Positions 1-14,021 of a stretch of 64,000 bases of DNA are shown in pieces. This stretch comes from Paragonimus skrjabini miyazakii (taxonomy: Eukaryota > Platyhelminthes > Trematoda > Plagiorchiida > Troglotrematidae). Both the position numbers and the translations under genes were made by a program. The stretch spans positions 222,839 through 286,838 of the forward strand of contig JTDE01000213.1 in NCBI GenBank assembly GCA_014338405.1, in the 5' to 3' direction. The notes under the pieces are model-generated. The model worked only from the letters and a program-made list of their open reading frames with translations, was not told the DNA's origin and did not search any database. Positions within the stretch are counted from its first letter, which is position 1. The number at the start of each line of letters is the position of its first letter.

Positions 1-2400
1 GACAGCAATTATCTCTAAAGGCTTTCATTCTAACTGTTATCTCGGCAGATAGGTTTTCACTACGCAGTGCGCCTGATACCCTTTGTGAGTCGTAACCATG
101 TGAATCAATGTATGGTTCGGGCTCAGCCGAACAGCTAGAGATGACTGTATGAACAGACGTTCGTGCGAGACCGTCTGAGTGATCCCTGATTTGAACGCAA
201 CCGCAGGATAAGTGATGTTCATGTTCGCCTACATTTGACAATGGTGGATTAACCCTAGAGTAAGTAAAATAATTTTGTCCCAGGAAGAAGACGAATAAAC
301 TGACTAACCAGAGAGAAAATGGTACCACACAAATTAACTGCAATGTTAGACTGTGCAACAGGATAGCCGCCACTCTTCTGTGGACTTTCTGTATGCCATT
401 CTTCACCTGTTGATCCAATTTTGTTGAACGACAGCTTATCAGTCGCCCGTGTGGTCTGCGATTCACTCGTCATGGGCTTTTGGACGTATTCTGCCGATTG
501 TTGAACCAGTCGCGTCTCCGATTCGGCCACCCAGCACAAAGTGTGGAATGTAAACAGCACTCAATCTGGTGACATGAAATTGAAACAAAAGTCCCTCAAA
601 TAGCTTACCATCGTTCTATCCTTGTTACTTTTGTCACTGAGTTCACGCACATACAGGAAGTTGAGTGAGAAAGAAAAATTATACAACTAAAGATGGTTTG
701 AAGGCATTTATTGTCGCTTCTATGCACTGACGTGCCACTTAGACCGTGGCGTTGTCACCGCAGTAATCGATCGGTGGATTCGAGACAGTTTACTCAGAAA
801 AGGGTTTACAGGGGTGTTGGAGGTATGTCACTTTGAATGATCTTAGGTGTCCGCAGTCTAGTGACTGCACTCTTTCAACGATTTTTGAGAATAGGAGAAT
901 AGACTCAATGCTAGTGCTTACGCTGTTTATAATATTAATGAATGGTCACCATTTAACTTTGAATGTATGCACGGATGACAGATTCGAGTGTGATTACCGT
1001 TCAACCTGACGAACACCTAGTCGGCTGATTCACGGGTTGGTCCATTTGTGTTGACGCACTGTTATAGTATGTACGGTCAACTATCCGGTATATTTGTTTT
1101 TTGCCTTAGCTGCACTGGTGTGACGAAAAGTGTTGACTTACTCTTTGACGACGACCAGTTTGGTGCGCAAAATGGTCATCAAAGAACTCATACTCATTTG
1201 TATGTCTTGACAGTGGAGCTTCTAGAAAGACATTGTCAGTCAGGAAGTTGTGGTGTAAACTGGGTCTGGCTTTAAATTAACCAAAATTTACGTATCAAAA
1301 CACTGAACTAACCAAAAAGCGCATTTATTTAACAAGAACATTATGACCCTTAATACGCGTCATGAGTATTGCTTTATTTTCATAGCTTCATATGATACAT
1401 GTCACGGATGGATAAGCCAAAGTGAAAGGAACCCTCCAAAGCGTGGATCATTGGTACATCGTTTTGAATGACTTCTGATTATTTGTCTCTTTTAGGAATT
1501 TGTTTTAAAGGTCACTGTAATTTGTTTTTTTGAATATCGAACGGAACTTTTGTCCTGGTGCTGTGTTGATGATCGAGACTTTTTGCATTTAATGTACCGC
1601 ACAATCCTTCCTAATGCGTCTACTGCAGTTTACCTTGCTAGATAGTGTTATAGTCATTATCAAGGTATGATTAAAATTAGTGTTCAGAAAATTGACACGA
1701 TATACAGTTACCCTGATTATCGGAGCTTTTGCACAAATCTATTCAGATTTCCATCAATGAATGCTGTTTTCGTAAAATAAAGGAATTTGTTTGACCTTAA
1801 TATTGTATGTTGAGTAATATAGCCATACGAGATATACGAGTAGAATCATTAATTCACAGGAAAACACTAACGTGACAACTCTGGAACAAACAATCGAACG
1901 TACAGACGTGTACTTCTCTTTGACTATGTTCTATCCTCAATCCTCAGATGCTGTCACAATGCACTTAGACATGGTGCAAGGTCATCCACGTCAAAAACAA
2001 AACGTTTCTGATAGATTTTCTATCATACCGATGGTTAAATTAGGTTGACCAATTCTACGGGATGTTTGAACCTGGTAAACTTCCCTACCAAAATTATTAA
2101 GAGAGGTGCAGTTTCCTTGCAAACAGTTAAGACTTCAATTCAGCGACCTGTTGCATGCGCTTCATAAACGTCACAGCCTATATTGTTTCATGGCAATTAT
2201 TACTGTAAAATGTCAACTGTATACCGAACCGGAGAAGCTATTTAAGCTTACTGAGAGTGGGTTGGGTAGATTTCGCCGAGTTCAACCGCGTTTGCGATGC
2301 ATTAATTTACGTGTACGCACCGAGGTGATCATCTTAGTTACACAAAAGACAATCGCATTGTTTACCCATTCTTGTTAATCGTAATTTTGCTAACAATTCC
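1..2400. other. AT-rich non-coding stretch
   Basis: No recognisable gene, RNA or transposon domain was found here. The only item set apart is a weak open frame on the minus strand at 255-560, listed separately. Other open frames are short, differ on both strands and show no known motif. Confidence 0.5.
255..560 (-). CDS. weak exon candidate, unknown product
   Basis: A 101-codon open frame on the minus strand, not recognised as any family. The first two thirds are polar and rich in Ser, Thr, Glu and Gln. The last 30 residues are hydrophobic and end at a stop codon, so it could be a terminal exon ending in a membrane segment. The open frame begins at a GTG and not an ATG, so any real exon would have to start at a splice acceptor; none with a good pyrimidine tract is obvious. 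A chance open frame is the main alternative. Confidence 0.15.
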   Translation of the reverse strand: MLFTFHTLCWVAESETRLVQQSAEYVQKPMTSESQTTRATDKLSFNKIGSTGEEWHTESPQKSGGYPVAQSNIAVNLCGTIFSLVSQFIRLLPGTKLFYLL

Positions 2401-2521
2401 CGACTGACTTATGAAGTCTATGAGGACTTTTTACCCTATGTATAGATTTTGCTACACATGTGAATGATTATTATATGTTTAGATTCGAACGTGAAAACCA
2501 AGCGACCCAATTTTTCACTAC

Positions 2522-2640
2522 CTCTAATGAGTTTCCTTGGATCATCCTGTCTGACCGGTTTGTTTTTCGCATCTGGATAAACATAGCTGAATTCGATTGC
2601 AGTTGTTACTGCCGCCGCTTCAGTCGACCTGTCCTCCAAG
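2522..2640 (-). CDS. internal exon candidate, unknown product
   Basis: On the minus strand an acceptor-like CAG precedes a 119-bp open segment that ends at a GAG/GTAGTG donor-like junction. The frame encodes about 39 polar residues that start LEDRSTEAAA and end DDPRKLIRG. The family is not recognised. Composition (Asp, Lys and Arg with few Cys or Phe) looks more protein-like than the overlapping plus-strand frame. The pyrimidine tract before the acceptor is poor, and no partner exon was found. The call rests on splice consensus and composition only. Confidence 0.25.
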
Positions 2641-3493
2641 CTGTCTGTTTATTTCCCACCGTGCTGGTTAAGCAACGCACCCATGATGTTATCAAGCGTC
2701 CACAAAATGACCGATCATGTTGGAGCGTTATCAAACATAAATGATTGATCCGGAGTGTCAGTCGTTGTATTCTACGAAAAACTGAGCAAACACAATCACA
2801 ATGTTTGAAATACTTTTGTCACCTGTATTTTGGATGGCCAGTTTCCACAAATTGACAGCTATACACTGCCGTGGTTCGTTTAGAAATGATAGTATTCTTG
2901 TATCAGTTTAAACCGACAACTCCACATACAAACGTTTCGTTGTTACCAGGTTGAACCGTTACAAACACAAATTTCATCATACGATACGTGTTCTATACAC
3001 TCACTGAACCTGTCCACAAGTGCAGGTGTTATGAGCTGACGCGAATTTGTTTTACTCGGAAGTGGTCCACTTGGTCTGGACAAATAGGATTAGCTTTGAG
3101 TTTGCAGACTTTGATACATGTACTTCCATCTAAAAATTCTGATTTGGTAAATCGTAATCACGCACCAATATAAGAATAGCTGAATAAAACGTGAATAGAG
3201 CTTGAGTTTAGTGTTTTTCTTCAGAAAGAGGCCGGCTAAACAGTGTGTCTAAGATTAAAGGCCAAGAGCAAAAGTGAATGTAGTTTGAGTCAAATAAACC
3301 AGCTCCGCGAAAACTGATTAATAATGACGAAAATTTTCCAGCAGGTTGAAATAGCTTGGAACTTTTTGACATGGCTGATATGTCTTAATACCGGGTTTAT
3401 CAATTGTAACCAACAAACAGCAACCGTGTTTCCTTTCGAAACAACCAGCAATCTAATAACAGGTTACGAGTGAAGGTATTTAGACATTCACAT

Positions 3494-3675
3494 CAGTCGT
3501 GCCTCATTGGAGGAGAATGCCACAATTGTCAACGTGGTTGCTTCGAAGCAAAGGGGCTCGTGTACAAATCCTAGCACTGGCAAGGATGCATATCCCTTGT
3601 GAGGTTTGACGAGAGAAAAACTGAAATAGTGAGGTTCTTTTCAAGAGGGAAAGTCTGGATAATACATCTGGATAA
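3494..3675 (+). repeat. tRNA-derived SINE with decayed hammerhead, copy 1
   Basis: This segment aligns by eye with 63203-63425. Shared landmarks in order are a CGTGCCT block near 3498, a degenerate A-box around 3520, a B-box-like ACAAATCCTAGC, a GGCAAG-ATGCA block, a hammerhead core (TTGACGA at 3606-3612, GAA at 3623-3625) and GGGAAAGTCTGGATAATAC. The core has T in place of the first C of CTGACGA, and stem II is reduced to about two pairs, so the ribozyme is probably dead. The GUC expected at the cleavage site is kept at 3653-3655. Confidence 0.55.
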
Positions 3676-4025
3676 ACCATGAGTGATGTCAGTTTGCAAA
3701 TTCTACAGATAGTCAGATACGTGAACACCAGCCAGGGTTCTCGTCCGGTCGAGTGTGTTTTAATCGCGTTTTTACTTCGCAACTGATCTTGGAAGATTGA
3801 CACTCCTGTAGACAGCCAACCATTGTAGTCTTCTTATATTTAAAGAGAATTTTCGATGCAACTCTTTATAATGTCTTCTGGAAATGCCATATGCGTTTCA
3901 GTAAAACAATTGAATCCGTTGAGACCACTGTAAGCCCACTCTACAAGCAGAGTGTATTGGGCGTTTATCACTTCTAGTGACGTTCCCACTTCTTGTTCAA
4001 TTTTGCCATGGATGATATTCCACAG

Positions 4026-4196
4026 GGTGTGCCTGATGAATCGAATGAGATTGACGTTGAGCTTATTCCGGGCTCTAGGTTAGAAGACATAGTGGGTGTG
4101 GATGACAATGTCCCACTTAGCCCATCTGCAGAAGACATGCATTCTAAGTGGAACAAGTTGAGTACCCGGACTGATTTGTACAGAATGCGCTTCTGA
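4026..4196 (+). CDS. terminal exon candidate, unknown acidic protein
   Basis: A pyrimidine-rich stretch (about 3970-4010) leads to a TTCCACAG acceptor at 4018-4025. The following 56 codons are open in phase 0 and end with TGA at 4194-4196. The peptide is acidic and then basic: it starts GVPDESNEIDVELIPGSRLE, has a PLSPSAED segment and ends in a short basic tail. There is an in-frame ATG just before the acceptor at 4011, so a first exon starting there is also possible. The overlapping minus-strand frame is Ser/Thr-rich and looks like a shadow. The family is not recognised. Confidence 0.3.
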   Translation, partial: GVPDESNEIDVELIPGSRLEDIVGVDDNVPLSPSAEDMHSKWNKLSTRTDLYRMRF

Positions 4197-4739
4197 CCTT
4201 CAAAACGAAGTGTTGTTTCGGGACTGGTGCGTTCCTACCCTTACCTTCTTTATTGTAGGCAATCCGCTCGAGTCCGTGGTCAGTTTCATGCACTCTGGCA
4301 GTACTGTCCAGTCAACTTATAGTAATGTTGATGAGGTATCAACAAAGATATAAAATACACGAGTTGACTTGGCCAGCATGCATCATCCGTTTGTAGGAAA
4401 GAGGTCTGGTTGTCGTTTATAGGAATGCTATATAATGTTTAGGAGAGTTTTGTTTGCTCTACCTTTCGGAAGCGTGGTCTGTTCGCAACGAGGATCTCGA
4501 CCGACTTGCTGTGTATAACCAACTCGAGCACCAAAGCCTTTTGATCTGGCTCAACACCGCTGAATAAGTGAGTGGTGAATAAAGGTCAGTTTTGATCTAG
4601 CTATTAGTGACCAGCGCCCTGTTGCCAGATCGTTTTCGATGACGTGGCTCACCTGACTCATCCGATTTGCTGCAAACAAACGGGCTCTCTTATATGACCT
4701 TATTAAGACTCTTTCTGTGGATGATGTCACATCAGACAA

Positions 4740-7700
4740 ACAACACTTATAGTCCTCACTTTGTGTCCAAAATACAAAATGTTACACCCGTTTTCACGCC
4801 AAACTGATTTTGATTACTTGATCTATACTACTAGTGAGTTGCTTCAGAACAGCCTAAACCATGGAATCAAACCCACAATCAGTAAACAAGTGTTGGAAAG
4901 ATAATCCAAACACAATCATTGTGTCACACAATCATAGTACGTGGGGTTTAAAGAAGGTGGGTAAGTAACTTCTCACAGCTGCTGTAACTTTTTTTTCATT
5001 GACTGAAATCGATTAGTAACTGACGGTTAGTATGTAAGTAAGAAAACACCCATGTTTATCCAGTTAGGTTAACCGAGTCCAGTTGATGAGACATGGGAAT
5101 TTAAAAAACTGTTTTTGTGCAGAAGCGTCGCTAAGTTAGCATTACTCTTGTTGGTATATGTGAACGTTATAAACGTGATCCAAGCATTCAACCCAGAGTG
5201 TTACTTACAATTGACACTATTTGAGTAACACTTGCCTAGAAGTCTGACAAATGGGACCAGCAAATAATGTTGAAGCTATTTTGTCAAATGAATCAACGAA
5301 CTTACATTAGTTGGCACATTATGACAAGAAAGAACTACGCAAAACCGGGTGGTTTGAACCCATCCAATTACGACTAACAAGTCCGGAGTGAACGACAACC
5401 TTTGTTGACGCGTTCTTTGTTTGAATCTTTGAGTAAAAAACATTCTGAAGAATATTTAGTCACAGGAAAACCAGGTTGGTAAGCAGACAGATGTAACTCT
5501 CACTCAGCTACTTTGTATGTTTTTCATGTCAATTTGCTTGGCTTTGTGCAACGCGATTTATGACTCACTGTACGAGATTTAGGTGGCCCTTTGTTTCGTA
5601 CATAAACCTGGATATACAGATAAAAATAACGATAACTATATTTTGTATGTGCACTGGGAGTTAGTTGACGGGCTCATCAAAGACCGATCACACGAATGGG
5701 TGTAAACAGTAGTTCTGCTCCCCTGAGAACCAACTTGTGCGTAAACATTCAGTTTAACAGAGTGATAAGCGGAACCCTACCGGGTGCTGTGGTCAATTTT
5801 CCGAAGGTCGGCGCGTGGACGGTACACCAAACCCAAACAGATGGTTACCAGACTGATATCAGTTGTTTAGGTGGAACAAACTGTATTGTAGTACAAATGA
5901 ATGTGATAGTTTCGCAGCAGCTCTAAGCTGCGAAGTCTATGCATCCGTGAGATTGTGATCAACTGCAAACAATAACGGCAGGTGAAATTATCTCCTTCAT
6001 AGTTAACATGGACACCAGACATGGTGCATGTCAATTTCCAGCCAATAAAACTCCTGGCACTATCCTTTCTCATACTTAAATGGTTACTTTACTTACGCTT
6101 CACTTTTCTATCCATCGACTTTTGTTCTTTTCACACAACTTGAATACCATCGATCGAATATGAGGCAACGTCAGAGTATCATTCACTTATCGATCACAAG
6201 TGGTTTTAATTTGTTATCAGCGTAGTTGTGATGACCGAAGAAACGCATCCCAGAGATTTTGAGCCGCGTTGTATGTTGGCTCGTAGTTGGATGATACCCA
6301 CTTGTTGAGACTTCGCGAAATAGGTGAGATGAAGTAAATCACAGGTGAACCAACTTTTTAACGTCCACGCTAGTTGTACGCCGAAACTAAGCAAATTAAT
6401 GTGTGTTTGTTGAGTTCAGTACTTGAGTTGGAATAAAAAACGAGGTTCAAACGGTGTATACATTATAAAACGCGTAAAGAGATAGCCGGACTTTGATTTT
6501 GGAAGCAGCCTTGTATTGAATCTTTGAAAACACGCCAGTTCTCTTTATCCGAGGATTCACAGAAGTTCCAAATCAGATTGCCTATCTCTAACTCAGCACT
6601 TATTCTGGATAGACAGACAGCGTGTTGTGAATAGACGATGGCAGATGGCATTTCTTTGAGACAAAACGAATTGATGAAAGCCATGGAGGTATTCTAAACT
6701 ACTGTCTTGGTTTCAAAAAAGACCAACGGCTGCACAGTCAGTACCTGTTCGAAGGTGGCTTTTACTCACTTTTGTGGCTGTACTTTAACTTATAAAGGTA
6801 GGGGTCCTGTTGTGGAAAAAACCCGACATGGGCAAACTTATGTTCTAGTAGTATAACATTACCTGATAACACGTTTATGCAAACTTTCTGTTGTTCATTA
6901 GGAGCTTCTGCAAGACATGATCGGTTCCCATCACAAGATTGAAGAAAATGTCTACATAACAGAGCCTTGAGCTAATTAAGTGGTCTGCACACTCTTCGGG
7001 ATTAAGGACAATTCCGAACTTCTAAAGTTTTTCTGTTCTGTATTGAATTATAAGCTGGTATTTGCTAATCAGAAAACTTGAAGCGAAATCTCACAACAGT
7101 AACTTCTGTCTCTCATATGCTGGATGCATAAGCCGCACTCAAGTTCTCGTGATTAGTGGAGAAGACATTTCAGTGTCTAATGTTCTGAACTGATTTGAAC
7201 TGAAGCCCATTTGTAATCATGCGACAGGTCAATCTGATTTAGTTTACAGTCAATTAACAGCACACGGTACAATATGTGCATCTTGTTAATACAAAACCTT
7301 ACACACAATAAAAATAGTATTGATGCGCTGAAAATTGTGATTTCTGTTTGTTTTGGAATAGAGTTTTGAATATCAACTGTGTGTGAACCAACATCCGTAC
7401 AATGATATAATCAGTAGATCACGCTCACTTTGCCTTGACTGTTTTTAACCTAGTCGCTCCATCTTCAGTTATTATGACCCTTGAGTCCAATATGAATTAC
7501 ACTTGTCTGCAACGCAAAAGAAGCTTCTCAGATATATTCCTTAAACTACTGAAACTAAAAGCATCCATTAGGGACAGGCAGCAAATCCATGGCCCAAAAA
7601 TGTACATACAAAATGAGTACAGACCAATGTAAATGGTGATATTTTATGTAATTATACGATTTAACATGTGAATGCCGTCTGAATGATCACAAAGACACAA

Positions 7701-10700
7701 TGGTTGTGGACCGTTGTAATTTTCATTGAAAGTTGGTTTATAGTCATCGTATCGTTCTTCGGTAAGACTGATAAATATTGAGAGACTTACTGGGATGTTC
7801 GGATACAAATGAGACTCACTCACTGCTGTGTGCTAGCACACAATCAAAGACGTGAGTTCTGCTAATAACTACCTCAACCAATCAGTTAATCGTGAACGAA
7901 ATTTTTTAAAACAACAGTCGGACTTCCGTACATCAGAATTGGGTAGACAAAACAGGGCTTTCAATTTTGTCGAACAGCCCACATATATCATTAAGCTAAC
8001 TTTGACGTTCCACATTTCCTATTGAAAAAAATCATTTACTTTGGTTTAACCATACCAGTTGGCTTGTTCACATAGACACATTACCGGTGCTCACGTTGCC
8101 TAGATTACTCATAGACCTCTGCGTACGGATAATTGTCTTCACTAGATATCATGCCTTGGTTAGTGACTGTGTCTTATGCAACCCACAGGCGACCCCCATT
8201 CATTCGCCCGATTTATTCGACTTTCAATAAATAGACAACTTTACGAAATATAGAATGCATACGAATATTACTGGCTAATATGGTCCTTGTAATATACTGT
8301 CTTACAGTTGAGACCCACGGTTTTGTAACGAGGCAACAAAACCAAGAAATGCGCTACGTGCCCATACGACAGACGCTACAAAGCTCAGTGACTTAGTAAC
8401 TCAAGTGTTCAGTAACGAAAAGAAACTCTGCAATGGTATTTTCGTTCGAGTGTTCTCGTTATACAATCCGAGTACCATGCATAGTGAGAGGCGGGTAAAT
8501 GATCACCTGTAGCTCAGCAATGCAGCAAGCATGTATTTGTAAAATACCTTTGAGCAAAATTATATTAAAATCTGTACAGACTAAATTGTACGATTTTCAA
8601 CGCCTCATTATATAATATTGTCAGTTTTTGTCTTAAAGAGACCTCAGACATACTTGAAACCAAAGAGAGCTCAAGAGGATGAGGTTTCTTTTATTCCTCA
8701 ATATTCCAGGCACGTCCAGATCGGGTGGAATAACCGGAGGATCTCCGAAAAGGGTTCCACGCGAACAGAACAGTTCATGTATAAAGGCAAGTGCTCGCAA
8801 AATATAAAAGAAGCTTTTTAGAAATGCTCGTTTCTACAAGCAGGACATTTTACATTTAGAAGTAAGTCGAGGGGTACGCCAGCAGTTATCTACCGTCAGT
8901 TTCCTCAAAATGTTTGGTGGAAACTGAACCAATAGACCACTTTTTGGGGGGCTTAATTGTATAGACAAATTTCGGACAACGGTATTGAAGAAATTCCTCA
9001 AGTTTATAGTATTGCGGATTTATACTGTTGCATGATTATTCTTAGTACACGGCATAAATCCCCAATAGATTTCCTCAACCGGGAAATACAAGCTTACGGT
9101 TGTCTCATCCCATCTTTTCCCCAGGTATTTACATGGATGTCATATGACTGATATTATGAGAACAAACACAGCTGACGGTTTGTTAGAACCGCACGTTGCG
9201 GGAGTCTTGGAAACTTAACTGGCTTCTGGCTTTTCCAGTGGCGAGCATGAACAGCACTCAAGTTTATTCATAGCGAAGCAGATGTTTCAAATTGGACGTG
9301 GAATCTGGTTATAGTAGCCTGCAGTTGATAGTGATATTTGCTGCGACGGTTTTTGTGTTAAAATCAATTGCACAGTGATGATTTTAGGGTGCACTGTTCG
9401 TGTGGCTTAATATTCCCTTTCGTAATCGAACGTCGACTGGCAGCAAAGTTATGTGGTAATCACAGGTTGCAGTACTGGCGTACTCAAAATCTGGTTGCAC
9501 TTATAGATAACTTGATTGTCAGTATCTGTGGGTTGGAAACTTGATACGCGAAGTTGTTCTGAGAGCCTTCTAAAAAGTGAGTAATATTCCATCATGTTGC
9601 ATTTTGATGGGAACTTCAGGTTTGGTAGCAAGTAACTAATCAGCCGCAAAGAAGCACACACAGAACGCCGATTCAAAAGACGAACGCCTTACGACTATGT
9701 TCAGATGGTCTGATATATAAAAGAAGTGAACTGATAAGAAGATCTAACACTGAGTAGAATTGGTATAACATCTTTTAATCTTTTAATCGCTCACATCAGC
9801 GAATGATCTATTCAATAGACTCTGTCGGACATAAAATTGGTTGATCAATTAAACACGAGGCGTCAGTTCTTTCCTGCCAGTTCTCTTCTAGCCAGCCGGA
9901 TGGCCACGTCTTCGACAAGTTAAACCTTTTTGTACATACCTTAATTTCAATTTAGTATCATAATTCTTGTCGAAGCTTCACTAAACACACTCTTTGGAAA
10001 CACTGTTTAACATTATCGTCATTATATAAATAATCAAAGTAAATGAAAGTTTGACCAGAACACTCGATTGGGTGATCAAAGCACGTGGTACCATTACATG
10101 ACATTAAGATCAATGTTCACTTGTCTGAGAAGAGTGGACAAATTTCAAAGGTATACTCTCTCTTCCACGAGATATTTTGTTTCAACTTGTACACTACTAT
10201 AACTCACAAATGCACGGAAGCGTCAACTTGTACATCCAAATAATGAAATCATCGATTATCCGGAGGTGTAACTTCAGAGTATCCGATAATCTTTTAGTGC
10301 ACTTTTGTAATTATTAATGATTAAAATGGATTATATATTGGTATTGACACTAACATTGAGGCTTTCTTATATTCGTTGGTAGCACTTCTGCCGTTTTATT
10401 TCCAAAGAGGACTATGGTGATCACGTGGTCATCTGCTAGTTAATCGTCTATAACAATCAGTGATGTGTTGCTTTGGATGATGAGATTGAGCAGAAGTGAG
10501 TTTTTAAAGATCACACAACCAACTGTCAGTCAAGTCTCTATACCACCTCTACGATATACATGCATATATGTATATATACTAGTGCTGCTGGTGATTCTGC
10601 TTTATAACGGTTGTCTTCATAAATCAATTGATAAGGGATGTTCTCCAGTTGTGAGTTTGTATTTCCACTAATGGTTATCAAACTGCACAAATCAGTGTAA

Positions 10701-13460
10701 AAATTGACCACCATCGCCAACTATCAGTTTGGAACAAAATAAGAACAGAACTGAAAGGTCGTGGTATCTACTCACGGAACATTCCATTCCCCATAGGTAA
10801 AACGAAATGGGTAGTTCATGGGACTTGTCCAGCTGCGCCATAAATTTTGTGTTTTCACGTCGCACCCAGATTTAACCAAACAACTGTGGTAAGTCATCTA
10901 TTTGGTCTGCAGACTTCGGGTATTATCCTACCCGGAGTAGTTTGATGCGAATAGTCATTTCTGAAAGTTTTCGACAACAAACTACCGTGCTGATTCCCTT
11001 GGAAGCTAGAGGATGTATAATCTAGTGAGTGTTTCATGTTCTGATCAATTTATATTGATCATTGGCTGCTCTCAAGATCTATAATTAATCAGGTATAATG
11101 ATTTCATTGATAGTCAAAGAATGAACTCGAACAGATTAAAGTATAGAACTTAACATTATAAAAGTTAGAATGCAATGAACGCATCTTGATAACATTTCTC
11201 TCAGAATCACAACACGGTTGTTAAACTTCACGGTCATTTGAAGTGAATCGTTGGGTGATGACAGATATGATTCGATTTTATCGTTTTCCTATAAATCTTG
11301 CTTCTCTCCCAGGTTTTATGATGGTAAATGATCTTCACTAGCCAGTCTTAATTGAAGGACGTCACGCGTTGGCTTGTCGTATAGTTTGACAAAGCAGAGT
11401 ATTTCCATGAATCTAAGCTAAAAAACGAAGCTCATTTGGAACGAGTGGATCATGTATTCCTGTTATTATAAGTTGTTACACGGTGCATTTAGAAACATTT
11501 GTCTGGCTTTCCTTGTCTGGATTGTGCTATTTCAACGAGTGGTACACCAATGGAAAACATTGTGCTTTTGTTGGATTTTGAGGACCCCATAATGGACAGT
11601 ATATATATAAAGTTAAATCAGATCACATCAGAAGCAATAACTTACCACTCTTCAACCTTTTTCATGTCTGCAGCTTGAAGAAATAAGAGTCAGTGAACTG
11701 AATAGGTTTGAACTGTTCACTGCTGATGAATACTATCCAATTCCTCATAAACAAACACAATTAAGTTGATTAATACAACGGCTAGTTGTGTGTTGAGATC
11801 AAACCAAACAGAGAAGGATTGACAAAGTTCTGCTGGGTTTACGCAGATACATTTTCGTAACTGGATCCAGTGAAAGGTGTAAAATTAGACTAAGTAACGA
11901 CAGAATAAATGAGGCATGTTGTGTTTCATTCATGACAAAATAATCAAAGCCAACAAAATTGACGAATACGTTTCAATAAATAATTCTAAAATGCGGGTTT
12001 GACAAAAGAACAAAATCCATTATTAATATACCAGGATAGACAGCTGATGGACAGTGTTACCAGAAGAAGGAACACATGCCAAATCTACTGAGTATGGGAT
12101 CTAAAACGTCGGTCTGAAACAGGAGATTCCTGACTATAGTGTAAATACGAAAAGACCTTGTCAAGTGTTAATCGATGTGAACTCAAGGTTAGTAACAGGA
12201 AATAGTCGGGTTGGGGAGTTGGTACTCATCCGAAGGGATAAACATAGACTGAACAACTGTGCATGCAGATTTCCCTTTTTAAGCAAAAATAACTTGTTCA
12301 CACGTTTGCGTGTGTTCGGGGAGAAACTGCAAAGCTCTGACAAAGTTCGTAGTTTTGTGCAAAATATTCAGCGGGGTAGAGGAGTGTCACTGAGTCGGGT
12401 GTTTGATGCCCAACGCTGCGAACTCTGCGTACTTAATCACAAAACGTTAAACTGGCAAGAAGTGCACTATGTTGAACATTCTAACTATTCTGGAGCAACT
12501 GAAAAGCGACCGAGCAAAACGGGCACTAGTCAACAGGGATTGAGCTAAGTACAGTAACTTAACCACGATGAATGTGAGACCATGTTGACAGAACTGCAAA
12601 ATATATGCTGACATGTGTAAACATGGGCTACAGTCATAGTATAAACAAATCATATTTGTATGTTGTGAACTACTAAAGTCAAAGGGAAAGAGAATTTAGA
12701 ACTGGATTTCCAAAAATACTCCGTATACCTCGAGAACTTTCAGTTTGTTTCAAAGATATACGCTTTGGTTTGTACGCAACCACAAGTGTAAAATTGTCCT
12801 TCTGCGTTATCTGATATATCAACTTAAACGTACGAGATAATATGTGCATACGCCGCACTTTCTCTAAATGGTGTGCATGTCTGTATTAATACATTGACGT
12901 TTATGAGGTACCGAACTAAATCCGGATAGAAGTCGCAACCCCTTCATCTTTAAAAATGAATTTCTCAAAATTCCCACTTCGCAGATAGTTCGCACACAAT
13001 GGAAAACAACAAATAAACCTTCATTTACTCCGCGTTATCGGGTTTTGTGTTGAGTATGTTTTGCACAATACGGAATAGAAGTGAGTAGGCCCTTTTTGTA
13101 GTTTGTGGAGACCTTTCTCACCTCGTTGTGCCCAAGCGAAAACTGAAACAGTGATAAAATTTTTACCTGCTTATAAATAATGTATGTGACATTATACCGG
13201 GGCATTGAATGAATTAAAAAAGTATTACAGCTTACTAAATAGGAAGATATTGAGATTATTGGAAAATACGGCCAGTTCGATTCTCGCCCTTGACCACAAC
13301 TGTTTCACTTTCTCCGAGTTGTGCGGTATAGACTGAAGCAGCCTAATCTGTACACCTAATTCTCTACGTGATTATCGACGTTCACGTCCATGCAATCAGG
13401 AGATACATGTTTTGAAAAAGTGATCAGTCCTCCCAGTCTCTGAATAGGAAACTGTACCAC
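4740..13460. other. long stretch with no recognised feature
   Basis: Nothing here matches a known domain, RNA gene or transposon. Short frames occur on both strands (for example 5696-5926 plus, 8618-8821 plus and 12165-12548 plus), but none shows a motif, paired splice sites or a matching copy elsewhere in the window. It could be intron or intergenic sequence. Confidence 0.5.
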
Positions 13461-13965
13461 AAAATCAGTGTTACAAGGTCCGAAAACCATTCTGCTCATT
13501 CACTTTAATCTATCGTTGTCAAAAATAGAGGAAGCCAGTATATTATATCAAACTACATACGAGAGGTTTAGAAATGCAAACTCAACAAATGTATTTCACA
13601 ATACTCCAAATAGCTGTAGATCGTGGCACCTTGGAAATAAAGTAAACCTAGCATTAGAGGTCAGTGACAATAGGTTATGTATTGATGTTCAAACTACGGC
13701 CAGGAACTATCTTCCAAATCATCAACCCTTTATAGCATGTCTTGAGGATCTTACGATGATTGGTTGGCCTAATAAGGGAAATGGTTTCTGGTGGAAAAAA
13801 TTTAAGTTGCTTGTCCGAGTATTTCCAGTGAGGATGGATGAGACAGCCGTCAATAAAAGTGATACCCTCCCTTTCTAAATGATTCCTACCAAAATTCAAA
13901 TCATTTGATCGGTTAAGGAAGACGTCTGAGGTAATCCACACAGCGCTATTACTTTGGCACATTAC

Positions 13966-14021
13966 CGGAAGTTGAGAACTGTCATTGAGATGGTAGTAAA
14001 TCATAAGCTTCTCATAGTTAG
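13966..14021 (-). CDS. weak small-exon candidate
   Basis: On the minus strand a TTTTTCCTAG acceptor is followed by 56 bp open in the frame NYEKLMIYYHLNDSSQLP, ending at a CCG/GTAATG donor-like site. Peptide composition is plausible, but such short acceptor-donor pairs arise often by chance in 64 kb. No homologous family or neighbouring exon was found. An overlapping plus-strand frame (13468-13878) is longer but has no motif. Confidence 0.12.

Noticed and set aside
5310..5370. GGTTTGAACCC, B-box-like
   Set aside because: No paired acceptor or A box at the right distance.
12165..12548. 127-codon open frame
   Set aside because: No motif, no splice sites, and a shadow frame on the other strand.
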